From contig CAYSID010000007.1 in NCBI GenBank assembly GCA_964431075.1, forward strand, positions 1 to 44,616: a stretch of DNA of 44,616 nt, given 5' to 3'. The notes beneath the pieces were generated by a model. The model saw only the letters and a program-made list of their open reading frames with translations, was not told the origin of the DNA and searched no databases. This DNA is from CAYHSW01 sp964431075. Its GTDB lineage: Bacteria; Patescibacteriota; Microgenomatia; JAMCZE01. Shown in pieces: positions 7,593 to 15,382 of the stretch (the stretch's first letter is position 1; every line of letters begins with the position of its first letter). A program made the position numbers and the translations under genes.

Positions 7593-8883
7593 AAACTTCT
7601 GCCGTATCTAATAATAAATCTTCACTTGCCTGCGGGCCAATCAGCTGCAGGCCAATTGGCAATTTATCAATAAATCCGGCCGGAACGGAAATCGCCGGTA
7701 GCCCCGCCATGGCCGATGGTTCGGTCAAAATATCTGCTAATTCCCCATACATCGACTGACCCTCGGTTATTCCAACTTTTGGAGCAGTCGAGGGCATCGT
7801 TGGCGCCAGTAATAAATCTACTTTTTCAAAAATTTTTCTGAAATCTTCAATTATTAAAGTTCGGACTTTTTGAGCTTTCTTATAATAAGCATCGTAATAA
7901 CCTGATTGTAAAGTGTAAGTTCCCAACATTATCCGCCTCCGATTTTCGGCGTTAAATTTATCTCGGGTTTCACCGAACCTTATCCCATCCATTCTCGCTA
8001 AATTTGAGGAAACTTCGCTTCGCTGAATAATGGTGTAAACGGAAACGGCATATTTCGGATCCATCATCGAAACCTCAACAAGTTTTGCCCCAAGTTTTTC
8101 CAAAACTTTAGCCTCCGCCATTATTTTTTCATTAACCCCTTTTTGCGCTTCATCCATAAAATATTCCTTTGGTAAACCAATTTTTAGACATTTTAGACTT
8201 TTAGACTCTTTATCTTGAAAATTTTGTGATGTTGCGTCGTGCGGGTCTTCTCCCTTTAATAAATTGTAAACAATTCTGGCGTCGGCCACCGTTTTCGTGA
8301 TTGGCCCCGGGCAATCAGTCGAAGAGCACATGGCAATAAGCCCATACCGACTAATTCTTCCGTAGGTTGGTTTCAAACCCACAACACCACACCATGCGGC
8401 CGGTCCCCGGATTGACCCCGCCGTCTCGCTCCCAATAGCAAAAGTGCACATATTGGCCGCTACGGCCGCGGCGCTTCCCCCTGAGGAGCCACCAGGTAGA
8501 TAATCGGTATTAACAGGGTTCAATGTCGGACCAAAATCAGAAGTTTCGGTTGACGATCCATGGGCAAAGGCATCCATGTTCGTTTTTCCGATAATCGAAA
8601 AATTATTTTCTTTTAGTTTTCTAACAACAGTAGCGTCATAGGGCGAAATGTAATTTTTTAAAATATTGGAGGAAGCGGTGGTTCTTCGGTCTTGGACATT
8701 GAAATTATCTTTTACCGCCACAGGAATCCCCTGACCGTCTTCATAAACGCTCAAGAAAGCGTTCAGATTTTTATTGTTTTTCTTTATTTCCTCCAAACAA
8801 TCGGCGTACACATCCTTTGCCAGAAATTTCTTATTCTCAATGCCCTTAAAAACTTCAGTTAGGAATAATTTGTTTAATTGCAT
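7573..8883 (-). CDS. gatA: Asp-tRNA(Asn)/Glu-tRNA(Gln) amidotransferase subunit A
   Basis: This 436-residue amidase-signature enzyme hydrolyses glutamine to supply ammonia to GatB. The Ser-cisSer-Lys triad is visible: Lys58 in VAVKDNF, Ser133 in GGSSGGSAAAV and Ser157 in GSETAGSIRGPA. The 24-residue spacing between the two Ser is as in the family. The motif reads SETAGS where SDTGGS is common, a conservative change. The start overlaps the end of gatC by 29 bases. A gatCAB set implies that Gln-tRNA and/or Asn-tRNA is made by the indirect route in this organism. No glnS or asnS is in the window. Confidence 0.96.
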   Translation of the reverse strand: MQLNKLFLTEVFKGIENKKFLAKDVYADCLEEIKKNNKNLNAFLSVYEDGQGIPVAVKDNFNVQDRRTTASSNILKNYISPYDATVVRKLKENNFSIIGKTNMDAFAHGSSTETSDFGPTLNPVNTDYLPGGSSGGSAAAVAANMCTFAIGSETAGSIRGPAAWCGVVGLKPTYGRISRYGLIAMCSSTDCPGPITKTVADARIVYNLLKGEDPHDATSQNFQDKESKSLKCLKIGLPKEYFMDEAQKGVNEKIMAEAKVLEKLGAKLVEVSMMDPKYAVSVYTIIQRSEVSSNLARMDGIRFGETRDKFNAENRRRIMLGTYTLQSGYYDAYYKKAQKVRTLIIEDFRKIFEKVDLLLAPTMPSTAPKVGITEGQSMYGELADILTEPSAMAGLPAISVPAGFIDKLPIGLQLIGPQASEDLLLDTAEVYEISTN

Positions 8884-9103
8884 AAACTTTTTTGGAAAGA
8901 CAGTTTTTCAAATCCACAACATCCTCCCGCATAGCGTTTTGCTTGCCGGTAACCTGATAAGTTCCCTCAATATTATCGGTGTCAATTTCATTTAGATTGC
9001 CAATATGATTAAGGGTATCTTCAAGCTGAAGACGATACTTTTTTTCTTCGTCATCTGTGGTTGCTAAATTTGCCAATCTGCCAATTTTTTTGACATCTAT
9101 CAT
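8855..9103 (-). CDS. gatC: Asp-tRNA(Asn)/Glu-tRNA(Gln) amidotransferase subunit C
   Basis: The 82-residue protein matches GatC: VKKIGRLANLATTDDEEKKY at the N-terminus, LNHIGNLNEIDTDNIE in the middle, and the MREDVV element near residue 58 (family LREDVV) that wraps GatA. GatC is a stabilising strap between GatA and GatB. Its ATG overlaps the stop of the cofE-like gene (ATGA), so the two are translationally coupled. Confidence 0.93.
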   Translation of the reverse strand: MIDVKKIGRLANLATTDDEEKKYRLQLEDTLNHIGNLNEIDTDNIEGTYQVTGKQNAMREDVVDLKNCLSKKVYAIKQIIPN

Positions 9104-9747
9104 AGTTTTCTGATAATGGCCAGCGGGGTTTGTTCGCGCGACTGGCCCAAGGGATTATTTTTAAATGCTTTTAAAACTAATTTCCGATCACAGTCCGGAG
9201 TCGCCCCTTCAATCCTTTGCCCGATATCATTAGCATCAATTATCGCTACCTCACAACCGACCCGATCTTTAATTTGCCGGGAAACTTTATCCGGGTTTTT
9301 TGGGCCAAGGGTGGCCGCCTCGTTTCCCGGCGGCAAAGTATATGGCGTCGGGCCATCAATGGCATTAATTTGATGGCCAACAACCCGATAAAACACTCCG
9401 CGAATCCCAAAAGGCTTTGTTATAGCTGAAACCGCAGCGGCGACTAACATTCTAAACAGACCAGCTTCGTTAATGGCCACCTGCATTGTATGTGGAGAGC
9501 CGATACCGATACCCCATGGGGGTTTATGCACAAACTTGACCAGCAGCTTTGCCCAAAAAGACGGGTTAATATCCTTTATCAAGATCATCCTTCCTTGAGT
9601 AATCGCCACTACCCGCTCGGAAACAACGATTATATCTCCTCGCCTTAATTTTGGCCCGGCGTATTTTTCCACCACCGCCACAATATCATCCTTATCTGTA
9701 ATAACATGGGTTTTTATTTTGATCAATCGATGTAAAGTCTTAGCCAT
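9100..9747 (-). CDS. CofE-like (F420-0:gamma-glutamyl ligase family) protein
   Basis: The 215-residue protein shows the CofE/F420 ligase fold: RRGDIIVVSERVVAITQGR near residues 36-54, then GIGIGSPHTMQVAINEAG, GVFYRVVGHQINAIDGPTP and IIDANDIGQRIEGAT. CofE adds glutamates to coenzyme F420 through a GTP-dependent reaction. No other F420 gene is visible here and CPR bacteria are not known to me as F420 producers, so the substrate is probably different. Insertion between asnB and gatC, with overlaps on both sides (25 bases with asnB, 4 with gatC), suggests that it is co-expressed with two amide/amidotransferase enzymes. An amino-acid ligase role on another acceptor is possible. Confidence 0.8.
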   Translation of the reverse strand: MAKTLHRLIKIKTHVITDKDDIVAVVEKYAGPKLRRGDIIVVSERVVAITQGRMILIKDINPSFWAKLLVKFVHKPPWGIGIGSPHTMQVAINEAGLFRMLVAAAVSAITKPFGIRGVFYRVVGHQINAIDGPTPYTLPPGNEAATLGPKNPDKVSRQIKDRVGCEVAIIDANDIGQRIEGATPDCDRKLVLKAFKNNPLGQSREQTPLAIIRKL

Positions 9748-11453
9748 AGCTCCAAATTAATAATCCGCCAAAAAAGCATGGATTCGTCATTTTTACCTCT
9801 TAAAAAATCCTCAAACACCGTACGTATTTTAGCATGATTAAAATAAGGACGTGACAGGAAACTTTTACTCGTTAAAATTTTTAAAATTTCATCTTTTGAT
9901 TCCCGTAGCCATGCCACTTCGGGTGTGGAAAACCCCACTTTCCACCGCCGTTCAACAATTTTTTTGGGTAAGATACCTTTTAACGCTTGGCGTATAATCC
10001 ATTTGTTCCACCCGTTTCTGATTTTAAAATTAGAGGGTAAGGAAAAAATAAACTCCACTAACCGATAGTCCAAAAATGGAACGCGAGATTCAATGGAAAA
10101 CGCCATGGAATTATGGTCTTCATAGCGCAATAGCGATGGTAAAGAAGTTTCAAACAAATCTTTTTCCAGACGTTTCGACAGGGTCAGACCCTGCAAGGCT
10201 ACAGGATCTGACCCTCCAGAACATGTGAATGTAAATAATTCCTTTAGGCTTACCCGGCTTTTAAGTTTATCTCTAACAAGTGGCCAAATTAAATCCGCCG
10301 AAAAGATAATTTCTTTAATTAATTTAAAATATTTTTTTTGAGTTAATAATTCTCTGAAATACACAAAATGGTATGGAATATACCCCGCCAGCATTTCGTC
10401 TGCCCCCTGGCCGTCAATAATAACTTTAATGCCCTCCTTTTTAGCCCTTTCCATCACTTTCCATTGGGCATAGGGACCGGTAGAAATCATCGGCTCATCC
10501 TGAAAAGAAATTAATTTTTCAATATCCTGCCAAAATTCCTCGACTTTTGGATAAACCTTAAAAGCCTGTACACCTGTAGACCTAACAACCTCGTCAACAT
10601 AAGCCTCCTCATTATTTATTTGGTCGGGAAACACCGCGCTAAAAGTCTTTAGTTTTGGTACGACGCAAACAATCGCCGAGCTGTCCAGTCCCCCGGACAA
10701 CGCGGTTCCCACCGGAACTTCTGAAACCAGACGAAGCCTGACCGAATCTAAAAACAGTTTCCTAAAACGTCCTACAGGGTTCTCATCCTTGTAAAGGTGA
10801 AACCCTGAAAGAGACCAGAATCTTTCAATTTTATGTTTTCCCGTTTTTAAATCATATTCCAAATAACACCCTGACGGAACCCGTTTTATTCCTTCAAAAA
10901 ATGTTTCTTCGGTGTCGTCATGAGCCCGAGTTAAGAGGTATTTTTCAATAACCTTATCGTTTGGTATGGCCTTTATTTTTTTCAAGATGGCCTTAATTTC
11001 CGAAGCATACATAAAAGGCTTGCTCGTGTAGTAAAGAGGTTTAATTCCGAAATGGTCGCGGATCAAATAAATTTTTTGTTTTTTGATATCATAAAGAGAA
11101 ATAGCAAACATGCCGTTTAACTTCTTTAGACCTTCTAACCCGTGTTCTTCATACCAATGAATAATTGTTTCTCCATCGCCATCTGTTGTAAATTTGTGTT
11201 TAGTTAATTTTCCTCGTAATTCCTGAAAATTATATATTTCCCCGTTAAAAAGAAGGACTATTGAATTATCCTCGTTATAAAGCGGCTGAAAGCTTTTTTT
11301 AACATCAATTATCGAAAGCCGGCAATATCCCAGATTGATTTTATCATTTTGATAATAACCATGATCGTCCGGTCCCCGGTGGGCCAAACTCCGGCCCATT
11401 TTTTTGAGCAACTTATCATCTTTAAACCCGATAAAACCATAAATTGCACACAT
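9723..11453 (-). CDS. asnB: Asparagine synthase, glutamine-hydrolysing
   Basis: This 576-residue class II amidotransferase has the N-terminal nucleophile Cys2 (MCAIYGF), SLAHRGPDDHGYY, FNGEIYN and RDHFGIKPLYY. The synthetase domain has the PP-loop SGGLDSSAIVC near residue 252 and, later, SMAFSIESRVPFLDYRLVEF. It makes asparagine, or transfers an amide in a surface-sugar pathway, from glutamine, ATP and aspartate. Two palindromic elements (10177-10193 and 10202-10216) are read in frame and encode a GGSDPVALQGLTLS insert in a variable region before the RYEDHNSMAF motif. An 8-bp tandem repeat at 10565-10580 is also coding. The fold should survive both insertions. Confidence 0.94.
   Translation of the reverse strand: MCAIYGFIGFKDDKLLKKMGRSLAHRGPDDHGYYQNDKINLGYCRLSIIDVKKSFQPLYNEDNSIVLLFNGEIYNFQELRGKLTKHKFTTDGDGETIIHWYEEHGLEGLKKLNGMFAISLYDIKKQKIYLIRDHFGIKPLYYTSKPFMYASEIKAILKKIKAIPNDKVIEKYLLTRAHDDTEETFFEGIKRVPSGCYLEYDLKTGKHKIERFWSLSGFHLYKDENPVGRFRKLFLDSVRLRLVSEVPVGTALSGGLDSSAIVCVVPKLKTFSAVFPDQINNEEAYVDEVVRSTGVQAFKVYPKVEEFWQDIEKLISFQDEPMISTGPYAQWKVMERAKKEGIKVIIDGQGADEMLAGYIPYHFVYFRELLTQKKYFKLIKEIIFSADLIWPLVRDKLKSRVSLKELFTFTCSGGSDPVALQGLTLSKRLEKDLFETSLPSLLRYEDHNSMAFSIESRVPFLDYRLVEFIFSLPSNFKIRNGWNKWIIRQALKGILPKKIVERRWKVGFSTPEVAWLRESKDEILKILTSKSFLSRPYFNHAKIRTVFEDFLRGKNDESMLFWRIINLELWLRLYID
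10177..10216. repeat. Paired palindromic repeat inside asnB
   Basis: The element consists of CAGGGTC-A-GACCCTG (10179-10193) followed after eight bases by the imperfect opposite copy CAGGATC-T-GACCCTC (10202-10216). The same palindrome occurs twice inside the gene at 18399-19544 (19299-19317 and 19347-19362), also as an inverted pair. It translates without stops (GSDPV on one copy, QGLTLS on the other). Confidence 0.8.
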
Positions 11454-11456
11454 AGA

Positions 11457-12326
11457 TTACATGGCGCGAAGCAGCCGAATCCTTTCCTCAATTGGCGGGT
11501 GAGTGTCAAATAAACGGGAAATGCCGGGAGGGTTGACAATAAATAAATGAGCCGTGGCGCTGTTAGCGAAATCCGGCCGTTTTTTATAAGCCGCTAATTT
11601 TTCTAGCGCCCGGGCAAGGCCTTCGGGGTAGCGGGTCAGATATGCCCCACTGGCATCGGCTAAAAATTCTCGTTTGCGAGAAATTGATAATTGAATTATG
11701 GTGGCAATAATCGGGGACAAGATTGCAAGGACGACCCCAAAAATCATAAAAATCGATCCAGATTTAGAATTATTATCATCGCGGTCTCGCCACCACAAAC
11801 TGCGCATAAACCAATCACCCATCATGGCAACAACCCCTACCAAGACCGAGACCAGGGCCATGAGCCGCGTATCAAAATTGCCGATATGTGACAGTTCATG
11901 AGCAATTACCCCCTCAAGTTCCGCTTTATCCATTATTTGCCGCAAACCAGAAGTTACACACACCACAGCGTGTTGCGGATCACGCCCAGTGGCAAAAGCG
12001 TTGGGAGCCGGATCGTTAATAACATAAATTTTTGGTCTTGGTATTCCGCCAGCTATGGCTAAATTAGTAACAACGTCAAATAATAGATTATCGTCTTTTT
12101 CAGAAATTTCATGGGCCCCGGACATCGACAGAATTATCGAGTCGGAAAAATAATACGAACCAAGAGACATTAGTCCGGAGAAAATTAAAGCCAAGCCAAT
12201 CCACGACCCACCATGACCACCTGCTTGCCCGAAAATATAAGCGACAAAAACCGCAAACGCCACAAACAGCGCCATTATAAGCCAACTTTTCCTTTTGTTA
12301 GAATCGATTTGGCTATAAATTGACAT
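11457..12326 (-). CDS. htpX: M48 family membrane zinc metalloprotease HtpX
   Basis: The 289-residue membrane protease has two N-terminal helices (residues 14-32 and 40-60), the zinc motif HELSH near residue 142 (IAHELSHIGNFD), further helices, and the third zinc ligand in KREFLADASGAYLTR near residue 218. HtpX degrades misfolded membrane proteins with its active site on the cytoplasmic side. The C-terminus ends FDTHPPIEERIRLLR, the usual family ending. It overlaps lemA by 14 bases. The lemA-htpX pairing is common in bacteria. Confidence 0.95.
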   Translation of the reverse strand: MSIYSQIDSNKRKSWLIMALFVAFAVFVAYIFGQAGGHGGSWIGLALIFSGLMSLGSYYFSDSIILSMSGAHEISEKDDNLLFDVVTNLAIAGGIPRPKIYVINDPAPNAFATGRDPQHAVVCVTSGLRQIMDKAELEGVIAHELSHIGNFDTRLMALVSVLVGVVAMMGDWFMRSLWWRDRDDNNSKSGSIFMIFGVVLAILSPIIATIIQLSISRKREFLADASGAYLTRYPEGLARALEKLAAYKKRPDFANSATAHLFIVNPPGISRLFDTHPPIEERIRLLRAM

Positions 12327-12864
12327 GAACCGCCTCTCTTTCCCCCTCGGTTAGATTCCCAAAGAATTCTTCTTCCTTAAACCCAAAAGCCGAAGCAAAC
12401 AAGACATTTGGGAAAACTTTTAGGCTGGTGTTGTAGTCCATAACCACGTTATTGTAGAACTGACGTGAATAGGCAACTTTATCCTCGGTGTCCGAGAGCT
12501 CCTGCTGCAAGTCCCTAAAATTTTGCGAGGCTTCAAGTTTTGGATAATTTTCCGCAACGGCAAAAAGAGATTTCAACGCTCCGACCAACTGATCATTGGC
12601 CGTCGCTTTTTGAGCCGCCGACGTCGCTCCCATCAAAGCCGACCTGGCTTTGGTTACTTCTTCAAAAACTGATTTTTCGTGTTTGGCATATCCCTTAACT
12701 GTCTCCACTAAATTAGGAATAAGATCCGCCCTGCGCTTTAACTGAACATCAATCTGGGAAAAAGCCTCTTTGACTCGAAGCCGGGTGGTTATCAGGCCGT
12801 TATAGAGCATCAAAAAATAAACTGCAACCATTACGATGACGGCTAAAAACACTAATCCTATCAT
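12313..12864 (-). CDS. lemA: LemA family protein
   Basis: The 183-residue protein has one N-terminal membrane helix (residues 3-22) followed by the family signature YNGLITTRLRVKEAFSQIDVQLKRRADLIPNLVETVKGYAKHE and a long helical domain. LemA proteins are anchored coiled-coil proteins of unclear role, often next to htpX, as here. An SD-like GGAGGTG lies just before the ATG at 12862-12864, in the short gap after polX. Confidence 0.94.
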   Translation of the reverse strand: MIGLVFLAVIVMVAVYFLMLYNGLITTRLRVKEAFSQIDVQLKRRADLIPNLVETVKGYAKHEKSVFEEVTKARSALMGATSAAQKATANDQLVGALKSLFAVAENYPKLEASQNFRDLQQELSDTEDKVAYSRQFYNNVVMDYNTSLKVFPNVLFASAFGFKEEEFFGNLTEGEREAVHVNL

Positions 12865-12871
12865 TGTCTTC

Positions 12872-14506
12872 TCACCTCCGTATCCATTTTACCAGTTTAT
12901 CATAATTCCAACAATTAATGATGTCACTTTTTGTTGCCCAACCGCGTCGCGCCACATCAACACCATATCTCATATTTTTCATTCCGTCAATGTTATGAGC
13001 GTCGGTCCCCAAAGACAGCAAAACATTCCGCCTAACCGCTTCTCGAACCAAAACATCCGGCAAATCAAGCCGGTTAGGAGTAGCATTAATCTCTATTGCC
13101 CGGTTATAAGTTTTGCAAAAATCAAATATCTGGTTCCAATCAAGTTCATATCCTTCTCGTTTTCCCAACAGCCGACCTGTCGGGTGGGCAAAAATCCGAG
13201 CCAAAGGATGAGAAAGTCCCTTTAAAACCCTTTTTGTCATTGGCTCTCTACCCAGATCAAAACTTGAGTGAATGGAAACTAAAATGCCATCTAGAAATTT
13301 CTCTGATTCAGGCGGCAAATTAAGCTCACCGGAGGAATCAATATCCACTTCGAGTAAATTAAGTATTCGAATATCTTTGGTACTCTTTTTTAATTGTTCA
13401 ATAAAATTATAACGTCGCTTTAATATACTAAAAACGTCCGCATTCTTTCGGGGGTTATGTTCGCTAAAAGCAAGGTATCGATAACCAAGTTTTTTCGCCA
13501 TGGCCAGCATCTCCGCCATAGTGTTCTTTCCCAGGTCATGCGACGGTTCATCGTCATAGCTGGAATGGGTCTGCAGATCCCCCTGAATATCCTTCAGCGT
13601 CACCAAATCAGGAAGTGATCGGCTTTGGGCCGCCTCAATTTCGCCCTGATCTTCACGCAATTCCGGTTCGATATAATCAAGACCCAAATAATTGTAAAAG
13701 GCTTTTTCGTCGTCAAAATTTTTTCCGGATATTCCGTACTCATTAATTTTCATTTTTTTCCTGATGGCAAGTTCCCGGATTTTGATATTGTGATATTTAG
13801 AACCGGTAAAGTACTGCAGCATCGAGCCCCATTGATTTGGCTTAGCAACACGTAGATCAACTTGTTGGCCCGAGGAAAGACTTATTGAAGCTCCTGCCGG
13901 TCCTCGCTTAATAACGGTAGAGTGCGGATACTTAATAAATTTACCAACAAGATCCGATTTAACGGCAATATCAATATCGCCGATTGTGGCCACTCTGCGG
14001 CGCAAACTACCAAGCACTTCTCCTTCACCCAAGTATTCAACAATCTGTCCGGCTATAGCCTCAGCCTGGTCAATTCTTACCCTTGCATCTTTTTTCACAG
14101 TCTTTTCATGACATTTAATGGCTCTCTCAAGTTTTTCCGGGATAACAAAACCCTTTTGAGTACATATTTTATACGCCGTTTTTGGTCCGATCCCGGGGAC
14201 GTCTAAAAGAGTAAACATTTTATCCGGATATTTTTTGAATAAATTGTCCCAAACCTGAACCTTGCCGGTTGTGAAAAGCTCATGAAAATGGGCTAACAAG
14301 GATTTACCGATGCCGGGAAGATCGTCAAGCTTCCCGTCATCCCAGAGATCTTTTATTTCTGACGACGAGTGCTCCACCGTCGTGGCCGCATTTTCATAAG
14401 CAATTATTTTAAAGCGATTTCCCTGCCTGCCGGCAGGCAGGTCATTCTGAATCGTATATACCGCCGCCACTTTACGAAGAAGTTTTGCTATCTCGATATT
14501 TGTCAT
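12872..14506 (-). CDS. polX: DNA polymerase/3'-5' exonuclease PolX
   Basis: This 544-residue two-domain repair enzyme has an N-terminal family X polymerase with two helix-hairpin-helix motifs (DDLPGIGKSL, LDVPGIGPKTAY) and the catalytic aspartates in GDIDIAVKS near residue 178. The C-terminal PHP nuclease carries DLQTHSSYDDEP, AFSEHNP, FAHPTGRLLGKREGY and SLGTDAHNIDGM. It fills short gaps in base-excision or end-joining repair. Near residues 22-28 seven residues, LPAGRQG, interrupt the otherwise family-like NRFKIIAYENAA helix region. They are encoded by a perfect 20-bp palindrome at 14422-14441 and look like an inserted mobile element kept in frame. It is the first gene of the minus-strand operon. 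Confidence 0.95.
   Translation of the reverse strand: MTNIEIAKLLRKVAAVYTIQNDLPAGRQGNRFKIIAYENAATTVEHSSSEIKDLWDDGKLDDLPGIGKSLLAHFHELFTTGKVQVWDNLFKKYPDKMFTLLDVPGIGPKTAYKICTQKGFVIPEKLERAIKCHEKTVKKDARVRIDQAEAIAGQIVEYLGEGEVLGSLRRRVATIGDIDIAVKSDLVGKFIKYPHSTVIKRGPAGASISLSSGQQVDLRVAKPNQWGSMLQYFTGSKYHNIKIRELAIRKKMKINEYGISGKNFDDEKAFYNYLGLDYIEPELREDQGEIEAAQSRSLPDLVTLKDIQGDLQTHSSYDDEPSHDLGKNTMAEMLAMAKKLGYRYLAFSEHNPRKNADVFSILKRRYNFIEQLKKSTKDIRILNLLEVDIDSSGELNLPPESEKFLDGILVSIHSSFDLGREPMTKRVLKGLSHPLARIFAHPTGRLLGKREGYELDWNQIFDFCKTYNRAIEINATPNRLDLPDVLVREAVRRNVLLSLGTDAHNIDGMKNMRYGVDVARRGWATKSDIINCWNYDKLVKWIRR
14422..14441. repeat. 20-bp perfect palindrome inserted in polX
   Basis: CCTGCCTGCC followed by its exact reverse complement. 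With one extra base it is a 21-nt in-frame insertion encoding LPAGRQG. A degenerate copy (CCTGCCTGCC...CAGGC) lies at about 22615-22635 inside the membrane-protein gene 22334-23686, encoding VGRQA. Confidence 0.85.
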
Positions 14507-14535
14507 TTCTTATGATAATATCACAATAAGAAACT

Positions 14536-14610
14536 GGGGTTGTGGCGCAGCCTGGTTAGCGCGTCTCCCTGTCACGGAGAAGGTCGCGGGTTCGATTCCC
14601 GTCAACCCCG
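14536..14610 (+). tRNA. tRNA-Asp(GTC)
   Basis: The cloverleaf is complete: acceptor GGGGTTG/CAACCCC, D arm GCGC with a GG-containing 10-base loop, anticodon stem TCTCC/GGAGA with loop CTGTCAC (anticodon GTC), T stem GCGGG/CCCGT and the canonical T loop TTCGATT. CCA is not encoded. It lies 29 bases upstream of and divergent from polX. Confidence 0.96.
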
Positions 14611-14653
14611 CAAACTGCCCTTTATTGTCCTGCCTGAATCGAGGTGAATTACT

Positions 14654-15229
14654 TTGGACGAAGTCAAAAAATACTTTTCTGAATCAACGGTCAGTTTAAT
14701 ACTGGGAGTTTTAGTGGTTTTGGTTTTAGGAGCGGTAGCGTATAAGATATTTAAAGGCCAGGGGACAACTCTTCCCCAAAACTTAGTTCCTGTAAATGAA
14801 GAGCAAAAAACGGGTGAAGTCGTTGAACCGATCACTGCCGTTTCCTTACCCGCCCAACACACTGTAATCGCCGGTGAAACACTCTGGAGCATTTCCGAGA
14901 GGTATTACACCTCCGGTTATAATTGGACGGATATTGCCAGGGCGAGCAACCTAAAAGACGCCGATAAAATTGTTGTCGGGCAAAAATTAACCATTCCCAA
15001 TGTCGAAGTCAAAAAAGCTGTCGTTTCGACTGTTAAGTTGACTCCGGTTGTTACTCAAAGCGTGATCATGGGAGATAAATATACCGTTATGAAGGGCGAC
15101 AGTCTTTGGAAAATTTCCGTTCGAGCCTATGGTGATGGATACCGGTGGAAAGAGATCGCCTTGGCAAATAAACTTGCCAATCCGCGCCGCATCCATGCGG
15201 GTAATATCTTGACCATTCCGCGGCCTTAG
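14654..15229 (+). CDS. Membrane-anchored protein with two LysM domains
   Basis: The 191-residue protein has one N-terminal membrane helix (residues 14-35, VSLILGVLVVLVLGAVAYKIF), a short linker and two LysM domains (about 71-117, HTVIAGETLWSISERYY...; and 144-190, YTVMKGDSLWKISVRAYG...). LysM binds GlcNAc-containing glycans, so the protein probably holds onto peptidoglycan from the membrane. It starts with TTG at 14654, supported by GAGGTG seven bases upstream. There is no ATG alternative in a sensible place. No enzymatic domain is present. Confidence 0.88.
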   Translation: MDEVKKYFSESTVSLILGVLVVLVLGAVAYKIFKGQGTTLPQNLVPVNEEQKTGEVVEPITAVSLPAQHTVIAGETLWSISERYYTSGYNWTDIARASNLKDADKIVVGQKLTIPNVEVKKAVVSTVKLTPVVTQSVIMGDKYTVMKGDSLWKISVRAYGDGYRWKEIALANKLANPRRIHAGNILTIPRP

Positions 15230-15234
15230 TTTTT

Positions 15235-15282
15235 GTGTATCATGGCGAGGAGCTTGCGACGAAGCAATCTTTCGTGTATCAT
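15235..15282. repeat. 30-bp repeat-like element between 9-bp direct repeats
   Basis: GTGTATCAT occurs at 15235-15243 and again at 15274-15282, flanking a 30-base stretch that starts GGCGAGGAGCTTGCGACGAA. From memory, the core resembles a dispersed repeat found in several bacterial genomes. The direct repeats look like a target-site duplication. Confidence 0.5.
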
Positions 15283-15298
15283 TTTAGTGGTCAACTAG

Positions 15299-15369
15299 GC
15301 GGGGTTAGTACACCGGTAGTATGCTACCTTCCCAAGGTAGAGAAGCCAGTCCGATTCTGGTACCCCGCT
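15299..15369 (+). tRNA. tRNA-Gly(CCC)
   Basis: Acceptor GCGGGGT/ACCCCGC; D loop ACCGGTA; anticodon stem CTACC/GGTAG with loop TTCCCAA (anticodon CCC); T stem GCCAG/CTGGT with one G-T wobble and T loop TCCGATT. Position 55 is C instead of the nearly universal T. There is no encoded CCA, and the length is 71 bases. Confidence 0.93.
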
Positions 15370-15382
15370 CAAAGTGGGAAAA

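Noticed and set aside
7620..7660. CCTGCGGGCC...CTGCAGGCC in gatA as another coding palindrome
   Set aside because: It encodes the normal, conserved IGLQLIGPQ segment of GatA, so it is native sequence and not an insertion.
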